Positions 7,418-15,952 of a DNA stretch of 64,000 nt are shown piece after piece. Source of the stretch: Actinacidiphila glaucinigra (GTDB taxonomy: Bacteria > Actinomycetota > Actinomycetes > Streptomycetales > Streptomycetaceae); contig NZ_FZOF01000023.1 of the NCBI RefSeq assembly GCF_900188405.1, positions 1 to 64,000 of the forward strand, written 5' to 3'. The position numbers and the translations under genes were made by a program. The notes under the pieces are model-generated. The model was not told where the DNA came from. It was given only the letters and a program-made list of their open reading frames with translations, and did no database searches. Each line of letters opens with the position of its first letter. Position 1 is the stretch's first letter.

Positions 7418-9094
7418 TCAGCCGACGCATTCCTCCTTGTCGGCGCGCGACTGCGGGATGTCGTCCGGGAGCCGGTCCGGGTCGGCGAGCGGGGTCCCCG
7501 GGCCCTGGTAGTCGCCGCCGAGGGTGAGGGTCATGTTCGCGCCGGCTTCGGCGTCCGCCGTGCCGGGGCGGAGGGCGGCGGCGGGGAGTCCCATCATCGC
7601 GGCCAGGGCCCGGGCCTGGTCGGCCTGGTCGGGCGCGTACTCCAGGGTCGTGCGGTCCTGCTTCCCGCCGGGGGCGTTGCCGCCGTTGGTGGAGTGGGTG
7701 ACGCCCTTGGTGTTCTGCAGCCACTCCAGGGTGTCCTGCGCCGCGCCTTGGGGGCCGCCGCCGTTGTGGATGAGGACCCGGACCTGCGACGGATCCGCCT
7801 TGGCACCGCGGAGCTTGGAGTCGGCGGTCGCCGGCTTCTTCTTCTTCGCCTTGGTCAGCGAGACGTCGCTCTTGATCGCCTTGAAGAGCGCGGGCGCCTT
7901 CGTCTCGTCGACGACGACCGTCGCGTGCTTCGTCCCCTCGGCCGGGTTGTCCTTGACCGGGAGCGTCGTGAAGGTGATGTGCTCGGGGTCGACCCGGCTC
8001 AGGTCCTTGGCGAGGTCGGTGAGCTTGGCGACGCCGCCTATGCCGGTGTCCACGGTGAGCGACTTGGTGGCCGCGTTCGCCAGCTTGAAGAGCTTGGTGG
8101 GGTCGGTGAGGGTGTCACCGGACTTCATCTGGCGGATCATCGAGCCGAGGAACTGCTTCTGCAGGTCGATCCGGTCCAGGTCACTGCCGTTCTTCAGCGA
8201 GTGGCGGGTCCGGACGAAGGCCAGGGCCTGCTCGCCCTGGACCTTGCTCGGTCCGGCGGGGAGGTCCAGATGGGAGCCCTCGCCCTCGGGGGTCGTGTCC
8301 TTGATGGGGTGGGTGAGGCAGATCGGCACCCCGCCGACCGCCGTGGACAGGGTCTTCACGGCCTCGAAGTTGACCAGGACGAAGTGGTCGACGGGGATGC
8401 CCGTGATCTTCGTGACGGTCCGCATGGTGCAGCCCGGGTCGCGGCCCTCCTGGCCGAGGCTCTCGTTGAAGCGCGGGCCGAACGACCCCTGCGGCGTCGC
8501 GGGGATCGTCTTGGTGGAGCCGTCCTTCTGCTTGGTCGGGCAGTCCGGGATGCCGGTGACCATGTCGCGCGGGATGCTCATCGCGGTCGCGTTCGACCGG
8601 TCCTTCGCCACGTGGAAGAGGATCGTGGTGTCGGCGTGGCCGACGCTGCCGGCGTCCCCGTACTTGCCGCCGAGGCCCTGGCGGCTGTCGGTGCCGATGA
8701 CCAGGATGTTCACCGCGTCCTTGCTGGTCGCCTGCTTGCTGCCCGCCGTGCCGACGTCGACGGTGGCGATGTTGCCGTCGAGATGCCGGTAGAGGAAGTA
8801 GGCGCCGGTGCTGCCCGCGAGCAGCACGAACCCGAGCGTGCCCGCGGTCCACATCAGGACCTTCCGCTTCGTGGACCGCTTCGCCTTGCGGGACGCGGGG
8901 GCCCCGGCGCGGCGGCGGCCGCCCGGCTCCGGGACGGGCCGCTGCTCCTCGCGGCGCGCACGCCGCCCGCCCTGGCGGGGCACCGTCGGGGCCGGAGGGG
9001 TGTCGGTGTCCAGCCGCAGCCGGTAGGAACCGGTCTCCGGGTCGAGGACCCACTGGTCCGCGGGGTCGATGTCGCTGCCGTCGTGCCTGTCCAC
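7418..9094 (-). CDS. LytR-CpsA-Psr (LCP) family glycopolymer ligase
   Basis: A 558-residue membrane protein that probably attaches lipid-linked anionic glycopolymers to peptidoglycan. It has a cytoplasmic N-terminus rich in Arg and Pro, one transmembrane helix at about 79-102, and an LCP domain from about 125 to 310 with the conserved VIGTDSR, MSIPRDM and FVRTRHSLKNGSDLDRI elements that bind the pyrophosphate and prenyl substrate. A LytR_C domain lies near 435-530 (RVLIHNGGGPQGAAQDT). I chose the GTG at 9094 because GGAGGA lies upstream. Longer readings toward 9268 lack this. An LTA-synthase-like gene is divergent. Confidence 0.9.
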   Translation of the reverse strand: MDRHDGSDIDPADQWVLDPETGSYRLRLDTDTPPAPTVPRQGGRRARREEQRPVPEPGGRRRAGAPASRKAKRSTKRKVLMWTAGTLGFVLLAGSTGAYFLYRHLDGNIATVDVGTAGSKQATSKDAVNILVIGTDSRQGLGGKYGDAGSVGHADTTILFHVAKDRSNATAMSIPRDMVTGIPDCPTKQKDGSTKTIPATPQGSFGPRFNESLGQEGRDPGCTMRTVTKITGIPVDHFVLVNFEAVKTLSTAVGGVPICLTHPIKDTTPEGEGSHLDLPAGPSKVQGEQALAFVRTRHSLKNGSDLDRIDLQKQFLGSMIRQMKSGDTLTDPTKLFKLANAATKSLTVDTGIGGVAKLTDLAKDLSRVDPEHITFTTLPVKDNPAEGTKHATVVVDETKAPALFKAIKSDVSLTKAKKKKPATADSKLRGAKADPSQVRVLIHNGGGPQGAAQDTLEWLQNTKGVTHSTNGGNAPGGKQDRTTLEYAPDQADQARALAAMMGLPAAALRPGTADAEAGANMTLTLGGDYQGPGTPLADPDRLPDDIPQSRADKEECVG

Positions 9095-9387
9095 GGTCGT
9101 ACGGGTCCTCCGTCCACGCCCGGGGCGCCGCCCCCGCGGTGCGCCCGGTCGTCGCCTGTGTGGTCCTGGGTCCGCCCCGCGGCCGGCCCGGGGCAACCGT
9201 TCAGACATCCGAATACGGCACATGGTTGTCCTGGCGCGGTCAACTCCTGTGCGAAAGCCGGGATGCACCCGGGATTTCCGTGGCGGCTGAACCGGTTCCG
9301 CCGCCGGGCCGTACTAGGGACGGCGGTCCCGACACCCGCGCCTGGCCCGCCGTGCCGTCACGCATTCCACAGGGAAGGACCTCCGGG
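9095..9387. other. divergent intergenic region between LCP and sulfatase genes
   Basis: This 293-bp stretch holds no convincing gene. It must carry the two divergent promoters. The segment around 9195-9230 is its most AT-rich part. I could not assign -35/-10 pairs with confidence, and no clear PhoP-type direct repeat was seen. Confidence 0.5.
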
Positions 9388-11145
9388 GTGTCGCTCTTCA
9401 TACGCTCTGACCGGCCGGGCACGACGGACGACGGACCGCCGGCGGACGGGTCCTCCGCGGACGGGGGCGGCGCCCCCGGCGACGGCGCTGCCGCGCACAC
9501 CGGATGGCGGGACCGGCGTCCCGCGGCCGCCCGGGCACTGCGCCGGGTGACGACGGCACTGGCCGCGGTGGTCGTCCTGGCCGCGCTCGTCGTGCCGGAC
9601 CGGCTCTCCGCCATGGGGCCGGACCACTTCGTCCGGCTGCCCGTGGAGGGGCTGCTCGGGACCGCGCTGCTGATCGCCCTGCCGCGGCGGGCCCGGCGGC
9701 CGGCGGCCGTGCTCATCGGCCTGGGCCTGGGCGTGCTGGTCCTGCTGAAGTGCCTCGACATGGGCTTCTACGAGGTGTTCGCCCGGCGCTTCGACCCGGT
9801 CTTCGACTGGAGCCTGCTCGCCGACGGGGAGGGGTACCTCACCGCCACCTCCGGCCGGGCGTACGCCGTCGCCGCGACGACCGGGGTGGTGCTTCTCGTC
9901 CTTCTCGTACCGGCCCTGACGGTGCTGTCCACGGTCCGGCTGAGCCGGCTGGTGGACCGGCACGGCCGGGGGGCGACCCGGGCCACGCTCGCGCTCGGCA
10001 CGGTGTGGGTGCTCTGCGCGGCGCTGGGGCTGGAGACGGCCGATGCGCCGGTCGCGTCCCGGGAGTCGTCGGCCTTCGTCCAAGAGCGCGCGGGCGACGT
10101 CCGGGCCTCGCTGCGGGACCGCGAGCACTTCGCCGAGGCGGCGGCGCACGACGCCTTCGCCGGCACCCCCGGCGACCGGATGCTGACCGCGCTGCGCGGC
10201 AAGGACGTGATCTTCGCCTTCGTCGAGAGCTACGGCCGCAGCGCCGTCGAGGACCCCAGGATCGCGCCCGGCGTCGACGCGGCCCTGGCGGACGGCACCC
10301 GCACGCTGCGTGCCGCCGGATTCTCCTCCCGGAGCGGCTGGCTCACCTCACCCACGTACGGCGGCGGGAGCTGGCTCGCGCACTCCACCTTCCTGTCCGG
10401 ACTGTGGGTGCCCAACCAGCAGCGCTACCGCTCGGTCGTCACCAGCGACCGGCTGACGCTGACGGACGCGTTCCGACGCACCGGCGCCTGGCGCACGGTG
10501 GGCATCATGCCCGGGGTCACCGCCTCGTGGCCGGAGGGCGAGTTCTACGGCCTGGACCACGTCTACGACTCCCGCGACCTCGGCTACCGGGGGCCGAAGT
10601 TCAGCTGGGCACCCGTGCCCGACCAGTACAGCCTCTCGGCCTTCCAGCGGCTGGAGCACGGCAGGCCGCACGACAAGCCGCTGATGACGGAGATCATCCT
10701 GGTGTCGAGCCACCGCCCCTGGGCTCCCGTCCCCGAGATGATCGACTGGGACCGGGTCGGCGACGGCTCGGTCTACGACGGGATCAGCAAGCGGGGCAAG
10801 AACCCGGACGAGGTGTGGAAGGACCGTTCGAGCATCCGCACCGAGTACGGCAACTCCATCCGGTACTCGGTGAACAGCCTCGTCCAGTACGTGGCGAAGT
10901 ACGGCACCAAGGACACCGTGCTCGTCTTCCTCGGCGACCACCAGCCCTCCCCCGTCGTCACCGGCAGCGACGCGACGAGCGACGTGCCGGTCGCGATCGT
11001 CGCCCACGACCAGGCCGTACTGGACCGGACGGACGGCTGGGGCTGGTCCGACGGGCTGCAGCCCGCCCACGACGCCCCGGTCTGGCGGATGGACACCTTC
11101 CGCGACCGCTTCCTGACCGCGTACGGGTCCCGGCCGGCCCCCTGA
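9388..11145 (+). CDS. membrane-bound sulfatase/LTA synthase-like protein
   Basis: A 585-residue protein with about four or five N-terminal transmembrane helices (between about 50 and 215) and an extracytoplasmic alkaline-phosphatase-fold domain from about 270. Features include the entry motif VIFAFVESYGRSAV, a GGGSWLAHSTFLSG segment, and the metal-site motif LGDHQPSP near 520. The architecture resembles lipoteichoic acid synthases and other phosphoglycerol or phosphoethanolamine transferases, so it probably modifies a cell envelope polymer or lipid. The exact substrate is unknown. The GTG start has AGGACC upstream. A strong hairpin follows the stop. Confidence 0.82.
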   Translation: MSLFIRSDRPGTTDDGPPADGSSADGGGAPGDGAAAHTGWRDRRPAAARALRRVTTALAAVVVLAALVVPDRLSAMGPDHFVRLPVEGLLGTALLIALPRRARRPAAVLIGLGLGVLVLLKCLDMGFYEVFARRFDPVFDWSLLADGEGYLTATSGRAYAVAATTGVVLLVLLVPALTVLSTVRLSRLVDRHGRGATRATLALGTVWVLCAALGLETADAPVASRESSAFVQERAGDVRASLRDREHFAEAAAHDAFAGTPGDRMLTALRGKDVIFAFVESYGRSAVEDPRIAPGVDAALADGTRTLRAAGFSSRSGWLTSPTYGGGSWLAHSTFLSGLWVPNQQRYRSVVTSDRLTLTDAFRRTGAWRTVGIMPGVTASWPEGEFYGLDHVYDSRDLGYRGPKFSWAPVPDQYSLSAFQRLEHGRPHDKPLMTEIILVSSHRPWAPVPEMIDWDRVGDGSVYDGISKRGKNPDEVWKDRSSIRTEYGNSIRYSVNSLVQYVAKYGTKDTVLVFLGDHQPSPVVTGSDATSDVPVAIVAHDQAVLDRTDGWGWSDGLQPAHDAPVWRMDTFRDRFLTAYGSRPAP

Positions 11146-11176
11146 CCGCCCCGCCCGAACCACCCCGCCCGTATCT

Positions 11177-11213
11177 CCCCGGCGTCGTCCACAGCCTGTG
11201 GACGACGCCGGGG
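11177..11213. terminator. bidirectional terminator hairpin
   Basis: Perfect 17-bp arms (CCCCGGCGTCGTCCACA at 11177-11193 and its complement at 11197-11213) with a 3-nt loop lie between the convergent stops at 11145 and 11219. Confidence 0.85.
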
Positions 11214-11218
11214 CGCGC

Positions 11219-12079
11219 TCAGCCCCGCCGGGCGGCCCGTGCGGCGAGCCAGTCCAGCGCGTCCGTCGCGGAGCCGAGAACCGAGATGTGCCCCTCGCCG
11301 GGCCGCAGCCACAGCTCCGCGTCCGGGCACCGCCGGGACAGCCACACGCCGTGCGCGGCGGGCACGATGCGGTCCGCCCCGCCGTGCAGGACCAGGACGG
11401 GCGCGGCGACGCCGGCCGGGTCGAAGCCCCACGGCGCCACATAGGCGAGGTCGTCGTCGACCATGCCGCCCGGCCCGCCCTCGAGTCCCTTGCCAGCGAC
11501 GTCGCCCAGCCACCCCCACGTTCCGGCCAGCGCGGCATGGTCCCCGGGCGTGAACAGCTCGGGGTCGAAGTCGCCGGAGGCCAGTGCCTCTTCGAGCGCC
11601 GCGCGCCCCCGGACCGCCGCACCGAGCTCCGCCGCGCCGGAGGGCCCCATCCCGGCGAACCAGTCGAGCCCCTCCGCGCCGAACGGCGCCAGGCCGGCCC
11701 CGCTGACCACCGCCAGGACCCGGTCCGGCAGCAGGGCGGCGCAGGCCAGCGCGTGCGGGCCGCCGCCGGAGTGGCCCATGACCGCGAAGCGGCCGATGCC
11801 CAGCGCGTCGGCCACGGCCGCCGCGTCACCGGCCGCCGAGGCGACGTCCCGGCCCGGACGGGGCGCCGAACCGCCGTACCCGGGGCGGTCGTAGCCCACC
11901 CAGCGGATGCCGCGCTCGGCGGCGGCCGCGAACAGCGGCTCCGGGGGCGTGCCGATGTTGGGCGTGCCGTGGTGCCACAGGACGGCCAGTTCGGCGCCGT
12001 CCTCCCGGCCGCCCGGCCCGGTGTCGTACACGTGCAGCGTCCGCCCGTCGGCGAGTGCGATATCCGTCTCCGTCACCAT
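11219..12079 (-). CDS. alpha/beta hydrolase (Ser nucleophile)
   Basis: A 286-residue cytoplasmic hydrolase. It has the oxyanion motif HHGTP, a nucleophile elbow GHSGG (VMGHSGGGPHA), a late acid loop LHGGADRIVP and catalytic His in GEGHISVL, which is the typical order of the alpha/beta hydrolase fold. The family includes esterases, lactonases and peptidases, and no feature fixes the substrate. The ATG at 12079 lies 7 nt after TAGACT with no Shine-Dalgarno, suggesting a leaderless mRNA. It is divergent from a DUF1152 gene. Confidence 0.85.
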   Translation of the reverse strand: MVTETDIALADGRTLHVYDTGPGGREDGAELAVLWHHGTPNIGTPPEPLFAAAAERGIRWVGYDRPGYGGSAPRPGRDVASAAGDAAAVADALGIGRFAVMGHSGGGPHALACAALLPDRVLAVVSGAGLAPFGAEGLDWFAGMGPSGAAELGAAVRGRAALEEALASGDFDPELFTPGDHAALAGTWGWLGDVAGKGLEGGPGGMVDDDLAYVAPWGFDPAGVAAPVLVLHGGADRIVPAAHGVWLSRRCPDAELWLRPGEGHISVLGSATDALDWLAARAARRG

Positions 12080-12086
12080 CCGGCCG

Positions 12087-12092
12087 AGTCTA
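12087..12092 (-). promoter_or_regulatory. -10 element TAGACT of a leaderless gene
   Basis: TAGACT on the minus strand ends 7 nt before the ATG at 12079, so the transcript would begin at or next to the start codon. Confidence 0.55.
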
Positions 12093-12181
12093 GGCGCGGG
12101 CACCGACACCCCACCGGGACCGGGCGGACGGGCACCGGCCGCGGGCGCGGAAATCCGCTGCCCCGGCGCACCGCGCACTGT

Positions 12182-12187
12182 TACCGT
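12182..12187 (+). promoter_or_regulatory. -10 element TACCGT of a leaderless gene
   Basis: TACCGT ends 6 nt before the GTG at 12194. No Shine-Dalgarno is present, so the DUF1152 mRNA is probably leaderless. Confidence 0.55.
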
Positions 12188-12193
12188 CCCCCG

Positions 12194-13159
12194 GTGTTCT
12201 CCCTCCTCGAACCCGCCCTGTTCACCCGGCTGCGCGACGCGCGGCGGATCCTCGTCGCCGGGGCCGGCGGCGGCTTCGACGTCTACGCCGGGCTGCCGAT
12301 CGCGCTGGCGCTGCGCGAGGCGGGCAAGGAGGTCCACCTCGCCAACCTCTCCTTCGCCGACCTCTACGGCCTGGACCTCGACGTGTGGGTGGACCACGAC
12401 GTCGCCGCCGTGCGCCCCGCGACGGCCGCCCGCGGCGACTACTTCCCCGAGCGGACCCTCGCCCGCTGGCTGGAGTCGCAGGGCCTGCCCTCGACCGTGT
12501 ACGCGCTGTGCCGTACGGGCGTCGCACCCCTGCGGGCCGCGTACCGGGCGCTGATCGGCCACTTGGGCGGGGTCGACGCGATCGTGCTGGTGGACGGCGG
12601 CACCGACATCCTCATGCGCGGCGACGAGAGCGGACTCGGCACGCCCGAGGAGGACATGGCGAGCCTCGCCGCGGTCGGCGGGCTCACCGGCGTCCCGCAG
12701 CGGCTGGTGGCCTGCCTCGGTTTCGGCGTGGACGCGTACCACGGGGTGAACCACTCCCTGGTGCTGGAGAACCTGGCCGCCCTGGAGCGCGACGGGGCGT
12801 ACCTCGGGGCGTTCTCGCTGCCGCGCGACAGCCGCGAGGGCCGGCTCTACCTCGACGCGGTCGCGCACGCCCAGGAGGCGACCCCGGAGCACCCGAGCAT
12901 CGTCCACGGCTCCGTCGCGGCCGCGGTGCGCGGCGACTTCGGCGACGTGCGGTTCACGGAGCGCACCAGGAACAGCGAACTGTTCGTCAACCCGCTTATG
13001 GCGATGTACTTCTGCGTGGACGCGGTGGGCCTGGCCGCCCGCAACCTCTACCTCGACCGGCTGGAACGGACGCAGCTCACCCGGCAGATCAGCTCGATCG
13101 TCGAGGAGTTCCGCGACGAACTGCCGCGCCAGCGACCGCCGCGGACCTTCCCGCACTGA
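12194..13159 (+). CDS. DUF1152 domain protein
   Basis: A 321-residue cytoplasmic protein of the DUF1152 family. The N-terminus has a glycine-rich nucleotide-binding-like loop (RRILVAGAGGGFDVYAGLPIALAL). A conserved acidic motif VLVDGGTDILMRGDE and a GFGVDAYHGV segment follow. The function of the family is unknown. The fold suggests a nucleotide-dependent or phosphate-binding enzyme, but I cannot name a reaction. The GTG start is taken because it sits 6 nt after TACCGT and the reading begins with a family-like N-terminus. The gene is convergent with the SDR gene. Confidence 0.8.
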   Translation: MFSLLEPALFTRLRDARRILVAGAGGGFDVYAGLPIALALREAGKEVHLANLSFADLYGLDLDVWVDHDVAAVRPATAARGDYFPERTLARWLESQGLPSTVYALCRTGVAPLRAAYRALIGHLGGVDAIVLVDGGTDILMRGDESGLGTPEEDMASLAAVGGLTGVPQRLVACLGFGVDAYHGVNHSLVLENLAALERDGAYLGAFSLPRDSREGRLYLDAVAHAQEATPEHPSIVHGSVAAAVRGDFGDVRFTERTRNSELFVNPLMAMYFCVDAVGLAARNLYLDRLERTQLTRQISSIVEEFRDELPRQRPPRTFPH

Positions 13160-13184
13160 CCGTCCCCGCACCGCCGGCGGGCGG

Positions 13185-14117
13185 TCAGCCGCGCACGTCC
13201 GCCGCGAGGGCGTCCAGCGACAGCCGCCACAGCAGCGCGGCCGCGTCCGGGTCCAGCGCGTGGTCGGCCACGCCGCCGGAGGTCCCGGGGATGTGGCGGT
13301 GGGCCTCGGCGCAGTCCTCGAAGTAGCGCCCCGCCACGCGCTCCAGCCCGGGCGCGGTGGCGACGTACACGACCGTGGCGGCCCCCTGCTGCGGGGTCTT
13401 GAAGGTGTGGCCGCCGGACGCGGCGGCGGCGTCCAGGGCCTCGCGGGTGAGGTGACGGGACAGGTTGGTGCCCAGCACCGCCCCGGGGTGCACCGCGTTG
13501 ACGGTCACGCCGTCGGCGGCCCAGCGCCGGCCGGCCTCCACCGCGAAGAGGACGTTGGCGGTCTTGGACTGGGCGTACGCGAGGCCGGCGTCGTAGGGGC
13601 GGTCGCGGAAGTGGACGTCGTCGAAGTGCACCGGGCTGCGCAGGTGGGCGACCGAGCTGAGGGAGACCACGCGGGCGCGGCCCGCGGCGGCGAGCGCCGG
13701 GTGCAGGCGGGTGGCGAGCGCGAAGTGCCCGAGGTGGTTGGTCGCGAACTGCAGCTCCCAGCCCTCGGGCGTGCGCGTCTCGGGGGTCATCATGACCCCG
13801 GCGTTGTTGACGAGGACGTGCAGGGGGCCGTGCCAGGCGGCGGCGAAAGCCGCCACGGAGCGCTGGTCCGCGAGGTCGAGCGGGGCGACCAGCACCCGCC
13901 CGGCGCCGCCGGCCGCGATGCCCGCGGCCGCGCGCTCGCCGGCGGCGGTGTCCCGTACCGCGAGGGTGACCTCGGCGCCGGCGCCGGCCAGGGCGCGGGC
14001 GGTCTCCAGGCCGATGCCGGAGGCCGCACCGGTGACGACGGCGCGGCCTCCGGTGAGGTCGATGCCGCCGACGACCTCGGCGGCGGTGGACTGTGCGGTG
14101 AAGCCGGAGCCGGTCAT
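13185..14117 (-). CDS. short-chain dehydrogenase/reductase
   Basis: A 310-residue NAD(P)-dependent oxidoreductase of the classical/extended-like SDR family (retinol dehydrogenase or WW-domain oxidoreductase type). The cofactor loop TGAASGIG lies near residue 28, VNNAGVM near 108, the catalytic Ser in LSSVAH, and YAQSK with Tyr and Lys near 182-186. Substrate is unknown. The ATG at 14117 is preceded by GAAGG. The downstream side faces the DUF1152 gene, and the upstream side abuts the duplicated transpeptidase fragment. Confidence 0.88.
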   Translation of the reverse strand: MTGSGFTAQSTAAEVVGGIDLTGGRAVVTGAASGIGLETARALAGAGAEVTLAVRDTAAGERAAAGIAAGGAGRVLVAPLDLADQRSVAAFAAAWHGPLHVLVNNAGVMMTPETRTPEGWELQFATNHLGHFALATRLHPALAAAGRARVVSLSSVAHLRSPVHFDDVHFRDRPYDAGLAYAQSKTANVLFAVEAGRRWAADGVTVNAVHPGAVLGTNLSRHLTREALDAAAASGGHTFKTPQQGAATVVYVATAPGLERVAGRYFEDCAEAHRHIPGTSGGVADHALDPDAAALLWRLSLDALAADVRG

Positions 14118-14145
14118 GGCGCTGCCTTCCTCTCGGCGCGGCGGT

Positions 14146-14467
14146 GGTGCCGCCCCCTTCCAGGCAACCACCGCCGGCCGTCCGCGGCGCCCCCGGGCGG
14201 GGGTCAGCGCAGCGCGCTCTTCTGCCGCCACTGGTCCCAGCCCACGTTCCAGTCGCCGAAGCCGTCGTTCGGCGCGACGGTGCCGAAGAACGCGGCGTTC
14301 CAGGGGGCGGCGTGCGCGTACATCCCGGACCAGGTGAGCCGGATCGAGTCGTGGACCGTCTCGTCGTAGGCGTCGCCGAGGCCGACGGTCTCGGAGTTCA
14401 TCCGGACCGTGCCCTCCTTGGCCAGCACCACCGCCGTGCCGCGCCACGAACCGGTGTCCGGTCCGGG
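14146..14467. repeat. tandem partial copy 1 of the transpeptidase 3' region (with 114-bp deletion)
   Basis: This 322-bp segment repeats the sequence starting at 14468 almost base for base, but lacks 114 bp (corresponding to 14604-14717, approximately). GGTGCCGCC occurs at 14146, 14468 and 14904, i.e. at both ends and at the junction, consistent with a tandem duplication by short-homology recombination. A few substitutions separate the copies. Confidence 0.85.
14204..14467 (-). pseudogene. L,D-transpeptidase C-terminal fragment lacking the catalytic Cys region
   Basis: In the transpeptidase frame this fragment encodes the end of the YkuD domain, but an in-frame 38-codon deletion joins FFG directly to TVAPN. 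The lost segment contains the SHGC active-site motif, so the fragment cannot be catalytically active. It also lacks the signal peptide and Ig-like domains. An internal ATG at 14431 (MVLAKEG) could start a 75-residue product, but no good ribosome binding site is seen. Asn has changed to Asp in PNDGF compared with the intact gene, showing some drift. Confidence 0.75.
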
Positions 14468-14903
14468 GGTGCCGCCCCCTTCCAGGCAACCACCGCCGGC
14501 CGTCCGCGGCGCCCCCGGGCGGGGGTCAGCGCAGCGCGCTCTTCTGCCGCCACTGGTCCCAGCCCACGTTCCAGTCGCCGAAGCCGTTGTTCGGCGCGAC
14601 CGTTCCCTTGGCCTCGGACCCCTTGATCTCGAAGGGATCGCCGACCCGGACCTGGGAGTACAGCCAGCCCGCGTCGGCGTCGCTCATCCCGACGCAGCCG
14701 TGGCTGCGGTTGGCCCGGCCGAAGAACGCGGCGTTCCAGGGGGCGGCGTGCGCGTACATCCCGGACCAGGTGAGCCGGATCGAGTCGTGGACCGTCTCGT
14801 CGTAGGCGTCGCCGAGGCCGACGGTCTCGGAGTTCATCCGGACCGTGCCCTCCTTGGCCAGCACCACCGCCGTGCCGCGCCACGAACCGGTGTCCGGTCC
14901 GGG
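14468..14903. repeat. tandem copy 2 (intact 3' part of the transpeptidase gene)
   Basis: This 436-bp unit comprises about 58 bp of intergenic DNA plus the 3' part of the intact L,D-transpeptidase gene. It matches copy 1 apart from the 114-bp deletion there. Confidence 0.85.
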
Positions 14904-15737
14904 GGTGCCGCCCGAGACGGGGACCGTGCGCACCGTCCGGCCGTCGCGCTGCAGGGTGAGCTGCTTGCGGTCGAGGTCGACCTTGACCACCTGCCGGGCG
15001 CCGACGGTGAAGGAGGCCTGGTAGTCGCGGACGAACCAGCCGCCCCGCCCGGAGTCGGTGCCGTCCAGGCGGGCGTCCAGGGTGACCTCGGTGCCCGGCC
15101 GCCAGTACTCCCGGGGCCGCCAGTCGACCCGGTCCCGGCCCGAGTAGTCGGTCAGCCAGCCCCAGGAGCCCTCGGTGTCGTCGGAGGTCGTCACCTTCAG
15201 CTGCCGCTCCACGGCGGCCTTGTCGGTCACGGGGTTGTCGAAGACGAGGGATATCGGCTGGGCGACGCCGACCGTGGTGCCGTCGCCGGGCCGCCAGTCC
15301 ACCTTGTTGACCTTGCGCGCCGCGGCGGTGGTGAAGCTCGACTCGCTCCTGCCGGTCGTGCCGCCCGGGGTGCGGGTACCGGCCTCGACGGTGTACGAGG
15401 CGCCGGGCACGACGTTGCGGTCCGAGGTCCAGGTGCGGCGGTCCGCGGACAGGGTGCCGGTCAGTGCCTTGTCGTGCGGCCCGGCGACGGTGACCGCCGT
15501 GAGGGTGCCGCCCTTCGCGGTGACGCGGACGGGCTCGCCGGCCGTTACCCGCCCGCCGTGCGGGGTGACGGTGACGGTCGCCGCCCGCTCCTTGTGCTGC
15601 TCCGTGTCGCCGGCGGCGTGCGTCGCCGCCGGGGCGCTGCCCGAGCAGGCGGTGAGCACGGCGGACAGCAGGGCGGCCGCGACGGCGGCGGTGCGCAGGC
15701 GGGGCCGGCGTATCGGGCCCACACGTTTCCGGGACAA
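14526..15737 (-). CDS. lipoprotein L,D-transpeptidase (Ig-like + YkuD)
   Basis: A 403-residue peptidoglycan cross-linking enzyme that makes 3-3 cross-links. The lipobox is VLTAC with Cys31. Two Ig-like domains (about 55-140 and 145-245) precede the YkuD catalytic domain (about 247-375), which has the SHGC motif with catalytic Cys348 and upstream MYAHAAPWN. The architecture matches LdtMt2-type enzymes. The start is TTG at 15737, supported by GGAGGT upstream. A deleted partial copy of its 3' end lies immediately downstream. Divergent FemX-like and MurJ genes place it in an envelope-building neighbourhood. Confidence 0.92.
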   Translation of the reverse strand: MSRKRVGPIRRPRLRTAAVAAALLSAVLTACSGSAPAATHAAGDTEQHKERAATVTVTPHGGRVTAGEPVRVTAKGGTLTAVTVAGPHDKALTGTLSADRRTWTSDRNVVPGASYTVEAGTRTPGGTTGRSESSFTTAAARKVNKVDWRPGDGTTVGVAQPISLVFDNPVTDKAAVERQLKVTTSDDTEGSWGWLTDYSGRDRVDWRPREYWRPGTEVTLDARLDGTDSGRGGWFVRDYQASFTVGARQVVKVDLDRKQLTLQRDGRTVRTVPVSGGTPGPDTGSWRGTAVVLAKEGTVRMNSETVGLGDAYDETVHDSIRLTWSGMYAHAAPWNAAFFGRANRSHGCVGMSDADAGWLYSQVRVGDPFEIKGSEAKGTVAPNNGFGDWNVGWDQWRQKSALR

Positions 15738-15952
15738 CGGAGACCTCCGGGAGGGACGGGGAGAGCACGGCCGGGAAACGGCCGGACCCCGGGGACTCTA
15801 GGCCGCGAAAAGCCCTGGTGGAGCGCCTGGGAGCCGTATGACGGCAGCTGGTGGGAAACGGTCATGGTCCGGTCACATTCGCCGCTCGGGGCGGTCACGA
15901 AGGGCTGTGAGCCTTCCGATGTTCCCACCCGACCACACCTCAGGGAGGCGCA

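Noticed and set aside
9095-9268. Extended N-terminus of the LCP protein
   Set aside because: GTG 9094 has a good ribosome binding site and the upstream extension has no family similarity.
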